64,000 nucleotides of DNA from Phymorhynchus buccinoides. Taxonomy: Eukaryota; Mollusca; Gastropoda; Neogastropoda; Raphitomidae. Positions 56,704 to 64,000 of this stretch are shown here, piece after piece (position 1 is the stretch's first letter; every line of letters starts with the position of its first letter). Position numbers and translations under genes: made by a program. The notes below the pieces were generated by a model. The model searched no databases. It was not told where the DNA came from and was given only the letters and a program-made list of their open reading frames with translations. The stretch covers positions 27,807,807 to 27,871,806 of the forward strand of contig CM065711.1 of the NCBI GenBank assembly GCA_017654935.2, given 5' to 3'.

Positions 56704-56889
56704 TTTTTCATCATGTTAGATGGCATAATAGAGTGCAGATTAAATTTTCTGTAACACAAATAGACGTGGATGACATCGAAATCTTTGTACAAACTGACAG
56801 GTATGATTTATCTCCCTTTTGATAGCAACTCTTTTCTCTCTCCCAAGAGTTATTTGACCTTCGCAAACGTTTTGGTGTTTCCAAAGACA

Positions 56890-57140
56890 GTGAAAAGAAA
56901 AGACTAACATCCGGTCCCTTTTCCCTATATGAGTAGTGAGGACAGAAACACTGGTTATGTCCCTTTTAAACGTGACACATATAGGTTAAAAACACGTTGA
57001 TAGGCCAGTTGAATTCTCCGTTCAAATTCCAGTCTGAATGGTGTAACTACCCCACTAACGATAACTCTATCAGCCCGGCTCGCCGTAACTCTTAAGTAGT
57101 CTGTTTTAAGTAGTCTATCTTACCCTTTTAGAATCTTTGG
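56890..57140 (-). repeat. unclassified repeat, inverted copy of 44870-45145
   Basis: Shares TATGAGTAGTGAGGACAGAA, GATAGGCCAGTTGAATTCTC and ACTAACGATAACTCTATCAG. Confidence 0.75.
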
Positions 57141-57318
57141 TGTTTCTTAGACCCCTTTGGGCGTAACAGTTATTCGCGCGGCGGCCGTCCTCTAGCGAAA
57201 CTCTAGTGCTCCTCTAGTGAAACTCGACCCAGAACAAACAAACAAACCTCCGACCGGCAGTATTCGCCTTCAACAAAACATGTGTTGGGTGTTTAACTTT
57301 ACCACACACACACACCAA

Positions 57319-57615
57319 AATGGTCAACTTAGGACGATAATTTGACCGCCAGCGGGCAGTCAAACTGGTAGGGGCTTAGCGAGTTATATTCTTAGTTGGG
57401 CGTAGTGAGAGAGAGAGAGGGAGATGCTGGGGCTTAGCGCGTGATATTCTTAGTTGGGCGTAATGAGAGAGAGAGAGGGAGATAGCAGCCCCTACCTTTG
57501 ACTGCCAGGGATCTCCCTCTCTCTCTCACTATGCCCAACTAAGAATATCACGCGCTAAGCCCCTACCGATTTGACTGCCCCCAGGCGGTCAAATTATCGT
57601 CCTAAGTTGGCCATT
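57319..57615. mobile_element. palindromic MITE (AATGGTCAACTTAGGACGAT)
   Basis: AATGGTCAACTTAGGACGAT at left and ATCGTCCTAAGTTGGCCATT at right. One arm carries a tandem duplication of GGGGCTTAGCGCGTGATATT...GAGAGAGGGAGAT. Ends 43 bp from POLR2K exon 2. Confidence 0.85.
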
Positions 57616-57657
57616 ATCAGTACATAGACGAGACTTTGCTCGTCAGAAAAAGGATAC

Positions 57658-57750
57658 TTCTTTTGGTGCGTTTCTTGTACATGATGCGGTACCCACACTC
57701 CCGGCATCGGATGGGGTCTCTCGCTTTGATCTCGTTCTCTGAATGACAGT
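57658..57750 (-). CDS. POLR2K: POLR2K middle exon, zinc-ribbon core
   Basis: On the - strand: acceptor TGACTTTTCCAG, 93-nt exon, donor GTATCC. With G from exon 1 it reads [20 protein letters not shown] then [11 protein letters not shown]. Human RPABC4 has [20 protein letters not shown] at this place, so the match is nearly complete. It supplies three of the four zinc cysteines (C27, C41, C44). RPABC4 is a structural zinc-ribbon subunit shared by RNA polymerases I, II and III. Confidence 0.97.
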
Positions 57751-57945
57751 CTGGAAAAGTCAATCAATCAGTAAGTCAATCAATCAGTCAGTCAGTCAAC
57801 CAACTATCGGATGGGGTCTCTCGCTTTGATCTCGTTCTCTGAATGACAGTCTGGAAAAGTCAATCAATCAGTAAGTCAATCAATCAACCAATCAGTCAAT
57901 CAATCAGCCTAGCAATCAACCAAATCAGTCAATAATCAACCAGTA
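57751..57945. repeat. partial duplicate of POLR2K exon 2 start with TCAA tetranucleotide repeats
   Basis: ATCGGATGGGGTCTCTCGCT through GAATGACAGTCTGGAAAAGT at 57808-57860 repeats 57706-57760 exactly, followed in both by (TCAATCAG)n. It holds the acceptor and the first 44 exon bases, so it is a truncated decoy exon. Confidence 0.9.
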
Positions 57946-58025
57946 CAAATAGTTCCATCTTCTGGAAGTTATCTTCCTGTAATCTGCCACTCTCTTTGAG
58001 TTTGACTCTTGTCTTTTCCCTTTGC

Positions 58026-58318
58026 AAAATGCCCCTTTCAACAACTTCCCCCTCCTCTTGAAAAGTCACACTCAGAATCAATGCACTTTGGAACAGTCAG
58101 TACACATTACTGAAAATGTTTTTGCGCGGATGCCTTCCTCTCATGGTGACACATCACCACACAAAATTTGAAGCGATTCGGTTAAGCGGTTCGGGAGATA
58201 TCCTCGGGACAGACAGAAAACACACAAAAAACACACATTACTGACTGTTCCAAAGTGCATTGATTCTGAATGTGCGACTTTTCAAGAGGAGGGGGAAGTT
58301 GTTGAAAGGGGCATTTTG
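58026..58318. mobile_element. TIR element with about 75-bp ends
   Basis: AAAATGCCCCTTTCAACAAC ... GCACTTTGGAACAGTCA at left pairs with the right end. Centre contains TTCGGTTAAGCGGTTCGGGA. Confidence 0.85.
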
Positions 58319-58479
58319 TTGACTGAACTCGTTCTGATTAATGATTTTTTTGAATGAACTTAATGTTAAAAGAATAAATTCAGTTTTGTTATGAGCTGGG
58401 TGTGTTTTATTGAGTTCGTGAGTTTTCGGAGATGATTGTCTTTCTGGGCCTTAACTTTTGTTCGCTAGTGTATCTTTGT

Positions 58480-58665
58480 GTCCAACTGGTCCATTCTCCA
58501 GCCTTTTCTTTCTCCCGAGAAACTCTTACAGAGATTTTCTCCAGCCGAAGACGGACATGCTGGGCCTAACTTTCTTAGTTAGGCGCATAACAGCAGCATG
58601 ACGCATCTGCGCTCATAATTCGCAGGAAACTGTCTGAGCGATCGATGCCGAAGAAGAAAAAGTAT
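58480..58665 (+). mobile_element. S3-related SINE 3' half
   Basis: TTTCTCCAGCCGAAGACGGA, CATGCTGGGCCTAACTTTCT and GCATAACAGCAGCATGACGC, ending GAAGAAGAAAA. Confidence 0.7.
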
Positions 58666-58689
58666 AACAACCACCTCACGATTACCAAC

Positions 58690-59050
58690 ATTTTTGGCTC
58701 CTCAGTTTAGGCAGCCGGATTACTTCAAGATTCGACAGTATATCATGAACTCTTTCTTCTTCTTTCTTAAGAACATCCTCTGTCATCTTCCTGACGATTC
58801 TGAGGCCGAGTCACACACTTGCTTGCCCCCCTCTCCCCCCCCCCCCCCCCTCCACCTCTCTCTCTTTCACACACACACATAATCAAGGTTGTTCCCTCAG
58901 ATCTGAGGATGACATGTCGACCAGACATTTTGGAACCGATGTTCCTTTGCACTGCCACTGTTGTCATTCTTTTCCGATGTTTTAGATGTAGAAGCCTTTT
59001 CTTCGAGGTCTTCACAATCGCTTGGAACAGGATTTTTTTTTCTTGACTTT
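58690..59050 (-). other. possible coding segments inside POLR2K intron 1
   Basis: On the - strand one frame reads NPVPSDCEDLEEKASTSKTS then EKNDNSGSAKEHRFQNVWST, and further on LRIVRKMTEDVLKKEEERVH then DILSNLEVIRLPKL. No convincing splice pair joins them, and no start codon was found in the first. They could be exons of a nested or retroposed gene. Confidence 0.25.
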
Positions 59051-59099
59051 GCCTCCGCGAAAATCCAAAATCAAACAGGGTCCCTGCCTGCTTAATTTT

Positions 59100-59215
59100 G
59101 AAAAAACATTCAAGATGGCGGCCGAAACTCTCGCAACTTCCTGTCGGTAGAACGAGAAGAACGCGATTGGTTGATTAACACTAACATTTTATCAAGAACC
59201 AATGAAATGTCGAGA
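59100..59215. promoter_or_regulatory. housekeeping-promoter-like cluster
   Basis: AAGATGGCGGCC (YY1-like), CAACTTCCTG (ETS-like), GATTGG and CCAATG (CCAAT boxes) lie within 100 bp. The order resembles CpG-type animal promoters, but no first exon could be attached to it. Confidence 0.3.
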
Positions 59216-60060
59216 AATCCTTCACTCCTGCTCGATACTTTCAGTTAGTCCAGACGACGGGTTTAGCAGACGACGAAGGTCTTCCCGCATCGATCGGTAA
59301 AAACTGCGGGCCGTTCTGCAAATGTGCGGGACTCGGCCCGCTCCCCGCGCCGATTATCGCGGGAAGGAACAACATTTTGGGGGATTTTACCAATCCCGCG
59401 CTCTAGATTAACCCTCTCAAGCCTGCAGAAGCGAAATCCGCCCAATTTTTTTCCTTCCCTGGTGCCCGATGACGCCGATTGCGCCCACTGAACGCCAGGT
59501 CTAGTAGTTTCACTTTCACTTTCTCCCTACCCACAATGCAATATACTAGGTTAGTTCTTCCTGTTCCTGACACTCACTGATCCGTTTTTGGTCTTTACAG
59601 CAAGAGAAAGCACCCAATAGTCTTTCTGAACGGATTTTTCGAAGTGACCCCAAATTTTTTTCTTCTTTCCACATGACGTGTGCAGTATTGACTCGGCGCG
59701 ATGCTCGGAGCGCCATTACGGATTTCTTCTTCTAATTCATGGTTTGTTGTGTGACATTGTGTAAGCTTTCGAATGAAAATATCATCATTGCTATTCAATA
59801 TGCATCTTTCAGAAATGAAGTGTGAGTTAGACTGTATTCTGGGTGATTTTTTTAATGAAAAGATTTGGTGTGACGTTCGGAGTTAATGCCCTTGTCTCAG
59901 GGACTGGGATCGATTCTCGGTTCGAATGGTCCGTAGTCATTGGGTTAAGCTCTGTCCTAGTCGGGACACGCCAGCTGGTTCTGTGTTGGCAGCTTCAAGC
60001 CTTGAGATTATCCTTGTATCACACAGAGTACAAACACAGGCATTCTTTTTTACTACCCTC
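59216..60060. other. no gene assigned; GC-rich part and a tRNA-like motif
   Basis: 59270-59405 is GC-rich with TCTTCCCGCATCGATC and CGATTATCGCGGGAAG. CTCGGTTCGAATGG near 59920 looks like a B box of a diverged SINE. A - strand frame 59798-59595 (RRKKFGVTSKNPFRKTIGCF) is unrecognised. Confidence 0.35.
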
Positions 60061-60475
60061 TCTGTCTGTCTCTCTCTCCCTCTCTCACCTCCACAGGTGT
60101 AGATCATGGTCTGTGATTTGGTGGCAGGCTGGTTGCTTAGGTCTCTCTCTCTGTCTTTGTCTGTCTCTCTGTCTGTCTTAGTGTATGTCTGTCTCTTAAC
60201 TTTCTCACCTCCCCAGATTAGATATAGATCATGGTCTGTGATTTGGTGGCAGGCTGGTTGCTTAGGTCTCTCTCTCTGTCTTTGTCTGTCTGTCTCTCTC
60301 TCTCTGTCTTTGTCTGTCTCAGTGTATGCCTGTCTCTTAACTTTCTCACCTCCCCAGATCAGATATAGATCATGGTCTGTGAGTTGGTGACAGGCTGGTT
60401 GCTTAGACCTCTGTCTCTCTCTGTCTTTGTTTGTCTCTTTTTCTGTCTGTCTGTCTCTCTCTCTGTCTCTCTCAC
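60061..60475. repeat. three extra copies of POLR2K exon 1 3' edge with CTCTGT microsatellite
   Basis: Copies at about 60084-60140, 60204-60267 and 60345-60405 each hold the - strand sequence GCAACCAGCCTG ... CATGATCTA followed by a donor-like GTGAG, separated by (CTGTCT)n. The copy at 60084 keeps MIYTCG; the two middle copies contain an extra AATCTGATATC-type insert that breaks the frame. Confidence 0.9.
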
Positions 60476-60551
60476 CTCCACAGATGTAGATCATAGTCTG
60501 TGGCTTGGAGGCAGGCTGGTTGCCATCTTTAGTGGGGTTGGGGGTCTCCAT
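60476..60551 (-). CDS. POLR2K: POLR2K first coding exon
   Basis: On the - strand ATG at 60551-60549 starts METPNPTKDGNQPASKPQTM then IYICG, followed by G and the strong donor GTGAGAG. Human RPABC4 has a variable N-terminus and then MIYICGEC, so the conserved part begins at M20. The full protein is 63 residues (human 58) with C24, C27, C41 and C44. An acceptor-like TTCTCATGCAG lies 18 bp before the ATG, so a non-coding 5' exon probably exists upstream (higher coordinates). This copy, rather than the three decoys, is chosen because it alone has the ATG and intact N-terminal frame. Confidence 0.93.
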
Positions 60552-60789
60552 CGCCTATGTTCGACTCTCCTGCATGAGAAAAATATAACAATTTAATCAA
60601 CTGCATCAATATACGTACGCATAACTGCAGAAATACGAAAAATTACAATAATTCTTGGCAAAGTTACACACATAAACATGCAGTGATACATGCACTTTCC
60701 CTATACACACACAAGTGCCTATAAACAGAGACACTTCCGATGTATGAAACCAGATCCAGATCTTCTTCTACGGTGGAAAATTCGTCAGT

Positions 60790-61170
60790 GTAATTGGGCG
60801 GGAAAAAAGTCAAGAGGAAAATTCGCCAGAGGTCGGAAAAAAAGTCACAGAGGTCGGAAAAAAAGTCACAGGAATTACGAGCCAGGAAAAGTCAGAGGTC
60901 GGGAAAAAGGGTAGGGGAAAAAAGTCAGAGGAAATGGGAGCGAGGTAAAGTCAGAGGAAAATTCGTCAGAGGTCGGGAAAAAAAGGTAGGAAAAAAAAGT
61001 CAGAGGAATTGCGAGCGAGGAAAAGTCAGAGGTCAGGGAAAAGGGTAGGAAAAAGTCACAGGAATTGCGAGCGAGGAAATGTCAGAGGAAAAGAAAAAGG
61101 GTTTTACAGGAATTGCGAGCGAGGAAAATTCGCTAGAGGTCGGGAAAAAGGGTAGTGAAATTTTGTCAGA
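60790..61170. repeat. degenerate minisatellite (AAAGTCAGAGG/GTCGGGAAAAA)
   Basis: About 20-45-bp units built from GGTCGGGAAAAA, AAAGTCAGAGGAA and GCGAGCGAGGAAAA. Confidence 0.85.
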
Positions 61171-61319
61171 GGAATCTGGAGTGTCCGTGCGGCGTGTGGC
61201 TCCATCCGCTGACTTGTGGTTTATTGACTTGTGTTTCACACTGTTGATTGAATAAGTAACCCACAATGTGCCAATGGGTGCTGGAGACGAACTAGCCCCA
61301 CCTGCCCTACCAACATAAG

Positions 61320-61690
61320 AGCAGCCCTACACCACCCCCTCCCCTACCCCAAAACGGCAAGGTCCTATTAAGACTGTTCCCTGGGGCACAACAGACTTCA
61401 CTTCCATGTAGCCAGACTGAGTGCCATCCACCACCACGGCTTGCTTTCGATTGCTGAAGAAGTTTGCAATCCAGCTGTTGATAGTTCCTCGGATCCCGTA
61501 GTGGTCTAGCTGGTGAAGCAGCAGGCTGTGGTTCACCCTTTCGAACGCCTTCTCGAAGTCCATGATGATTACGTCAGTCGCAGTACTTACCGCTCTCCAG
61601 GACCATAGCTGCAGAGACTTCTTTGAGTAGCAAGGACGAAATCGGGTCAAACCGACTCGATAGTTTCCCCTCAAAATGTCAAACCCGTGT
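61320..61690 (-). mobile_element. LINE RT fragment (-)
   Basis: TDVIIMDFEKAFERVNHSLL, then LHQLDHYGIRGTINSWIANF and VPQGTVLIGP: RT blocks with D-F-x-K-A-F and P-Q-G. Frameshifted on both sides. Confidence 0.85.
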
Positions 61691-62449
61691 TTTGGCTTCG
61701 TGCCAAGTGGTCACTGTCTTTGCTTTGTTTTCATTGGTAGTTATTCTTGTTGCTGACCCATCCGGACATTTTACTTGTGGAGTGGACACTTCATCCGTTA
61801 GTCTTGACCTGTTTTTGTTTACAAGTGGACACAAGTTCGCAAGTGTCAAGCGCTCCAATTTTTAGGTCTGATTCCTCCATCAAATACAACTGAACGGTAA
61901 GGATGATTTTAATGAAATTAATAGCATAATCAATTCAACCAAGAGGGCATGATTTGAGGGGGAGGGGGAGGCCTGAACAGCGGGTATGGAGTTGACTCCG
62001 TTACTCCGTTGAGACAACGGAAGGGTGAGGACAGGGGGGGGGAGGGGAGGGGGCTCAGATCCGGGATTTGAATTCCTCCACCGAGGCTGATGATATTGCC
62101 TCAATTTGCTACTTGTGTGCAAAATTTGGTGCATGTAACTTGTAAGTTTATAATCAGTGACTTTGCGAGGTTAATCAAATCGGAGGTGTTAGCCTAGTCC
62201 GACCATGTCCGACATTCTGTTTTTCTTCTTGCCGCGTCACACTGACGATCGAGTTGATCAACTTTTTCTTATGCAGCTCATGTAAAAAAGGCTATCATTT
62301 TAAAACGTCGTAACTTTCTCAATGTTCGACTGATTTTGATAATTTGGGTATCATTTTAGTTTTTTTCGAGCTCTTTACAATGACATATATTTCTTCAGGA
62401 TTTGACAAAAAATAAATAAAATGATTTTTTTTGATAACCATCCTACTTT
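61691..62449. other. insert splitting the LINE; nothing recognised
   Basis: Lies between two parts of one RT. G-rich runs near 61960 and 62030. Ends not defined. Confidence 0.4.
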
Positions 62450-62620
62450 GATGAATTCGAAGAAGCCGTGTTGTTGACTGGACAATATGGAATTCGACTC
62501 AAGTTGCTGCATGATATTGCTTGTGAGGATGTGTTCCAAGACTTTGGCGGGGACGCTGGTGAGGGAGATGCTCAGATGACAGATGGACCTACTGATTAAG
62601 TGACTAGCCTACTCACCTAG
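62450..62620 (-). mobile_element. LINE RT fragment (-), upstream part
   Basis: Frame LSISLTSVPAKVLEHILTSN then IMQQLESNSILSSQQHGF: the first RT block (P-I-S-L-T-S-V ... Q-H-G-F) of the same element as 61320-61690. Confidence 0.8.
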
Positions 62621-62869
62621 TCTAAGTTTGAAGCCTTGACACAGGCTTTCTCTTCCCTTCTTCTTCGCCTTAGCTTAAGTTAGGCAGCCAAGTTCAACAC
62701 GCTGAATTCTTGTTCTCCACAACTTTTCTTGCTGTCAGAAAATACTTTAAAATCTAATTGTCCCTAGCATCTATCATTTTTAATCATACAAGATAACAAA
62801 TACTCACACAATGTGTATTTTCCTCGTATAATGTTCTGTTCAAGTGCATTCGACCAAACACTCCGCGAA

Positions 62870-62920
62870 CACTTCGTTCATGTGCTTCCGGTTTTCATTT
62901 TACCGGAAGTTGCAACGCTT
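62870..62920. promoter_or_regulatory. inverted pair of ETS-like sites
   Basis: GTGCTTCCGGTTTTCATTTT followed by ACCGGAAGTTGC: two CCGGAA cores facing each other. It could be the POLR2K promoter, since a 5' exon is expected upstream of 60569, but there is no direct link. Confidence 0.25.
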
Positions 62921-63084
62921 TGGACAAATACAGTCCAGAAATACAAAATAAAACAAACCATTTTTATTATTTTTATTTTAGTGATAACAGTTAATACTGT
63001 AATTATGTTCTGTATGATTGGTAAAAACAAACAATTTTTCGTTATTTCAGTGTGTGCTGTGCGTGTGTTTGTGTTTTGTGAAGA

Positions 63085-63189
63085 ATCGGATTTTGAATGT
63101 TTTGTATTTATTACTATTGCTATTGTTGTTGTCTAAAGTTAACTTTGTAAGTGCTTTGAGCTCTTTGGAGAAAGAGCGCAACAAATATC

Positions 63190-63244
<55 letters not shown>

Positions 63245-63245
63245 A
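63085..63245 (+). repeat. repeat with long ATT tail
   Basis: Second copy of 14140-14260, ending in about 16 ATT units. Confidence 0.8.
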
Positions 63246-63319
63246 ACCCAGAAACTTAAGTCTTTCTTTATAATTATGACATGCACTTACAAACCTTTAC
63301 CGACCCGGCCATATGTATC

Positions 63320-63450
63320 GTTAAAAATTCGGGACTTTCCTGGAGTTGCACTGCCTCCGGGCATTGCCTCCAGGATCGTTCCCACCATCTTTATATCTAC
63401 TATTGTCCCATATGTGTCTGTTTCAGACAGGAGGACATTAAACGGATTTT
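63320..63450 (+). mobile_element. S5 SINE-like copy
   Basis: CGGGACTTTCCTGGAGTTGC, GGGCATTGCCTCCAGGATCG, TGTCCCATATGTGTCTGTTT. Confidence 0.75.
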
Positions 63451-63490
63451 CATCTTTACCGATTTTGTTGCTCTTCTTTGAACTTTTTTA

Positions 63491-64000
63491 GTCCCCGAGC
63501 CGAAGGTTCGGGGAACTATTGTTTCTGTCTGGTCCGTCCGGTGTCCGTCCGTCCGTCCGTCCGTCCGGTGTCTGTCCGGCTATTCGTCCGTTTTTCTCAA
63601 AAACTATTCAGTCTATCATCATCAAATTTGGTATACTAGTTTGCCAAGAGGCAAGCTATCCACTGATGTATTTAGTTTTACATTAAGGTCAAGGTCGCGC
63701 CAGTTACGGGGTTCAACCCCCAAAACACATAATCGCTAATATCTCGCGAAGTTTTGCATATATTTCAATGCAGTTTTTTTCACAACATTTCTTGATGAAT
63801 GGTCTATAACACAGTTGTCATGAATTTTTCTGTGCGCTCGTGTGGCGCATGATCGCGCGCGCTCAAATCACGGGTCCGAACCCCAAGGCTATATATATAT
63901 AAAATAAAAAAAAATTCTGTTACGTGCTGTTTTGATGCGTTTTTATGTAGTTACGTGCTGTTTTGATGCATCATTTTTATGTATGTGTACAGCCGACACA
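63491..64000. repeat. repeat with GTCCCCGAGCCGAAGG head and GTCC tandem
   Basis: Hairpin head CCCCGAGCCGAAGGTTCGGGG, then (GTCC)n, then low-complexity sequence to the window edge. Resembles a repeat widespread in mollusc genomes (from memory). Truncated by the window. Confidence 0.5.

Overview
This is eukaryotic (metazoan) nuclear DNA, most likely from a marine mollusc (a gastropod is my guess). The reasons are spliced animal genes, many tRNA-derived SINEs, jockey-superfamily LINE fragments, very many short inverted-repeat DNA elements, and TTAGGG-type repeats inside several of those elements. There is nothing prokaryotic: no operons, no CRISPR, no standalone tRNA or rRNA genes.

Three genes can be supported, and all are spliced, so single-frame ORFs miss most of them. 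(1) The 3' end of PDIA6 (ER protein disulfide isomerase P5) on the + strand: exons 1434-1519, 2538-2634 and 5943-6140. It has an unusual Lys/Asn-rich tail ending KSEL. (2) An unrecognised + strand gene: exons 17186-17249, 26346-26458 and a very large last exon 32915-37149. Exon phases agree at both joins. It encodes about 1,470 residues in this window, mostly disordered Ser/Lys-rich protein with about nine copies of a Cys-Val-Val-Leu type motif and AT-hook-like basic motifs. (3) A complete POLR2K (shared RNA polymerase subunit RPABC4) on the - strand: exons 60551-60476, 57750-57658 and 55343-55321, giving 63 residues with all four zinc-binding cysteines.

The rest is almost entirely repeats. 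There are several families of TTAA-flanked (piggyBac-type) MITEs, TA-flanked pogo/mariner-like MITEs, Harbinger-like elements with TAA or TTA target duplications, hAT-like elements with BED-finger transposase relics, palindromic elements carrying telomere-like repeats, six SINE-like families, seven LINE fragments, long homopolymers and long dinucleotide tracts. Nested insertions are common, and several have target duplications or empty sites that can be read directly.

The observations most worth following are: (a) exon edges amplified together with intronic simple repeats, seen in POLR2K exon 1 (4 copies), POLR2K exon 2 (2 copies) and the middle exon of the unknown gene (7 copies); (b) telomere-like CCCTAA arrays at the centre of at least three unrelated palindromic mobile elements; (c) the repeated SIM-like motif architecture of the large unknown protein; (d) the altered C-terminus of PDIA6.
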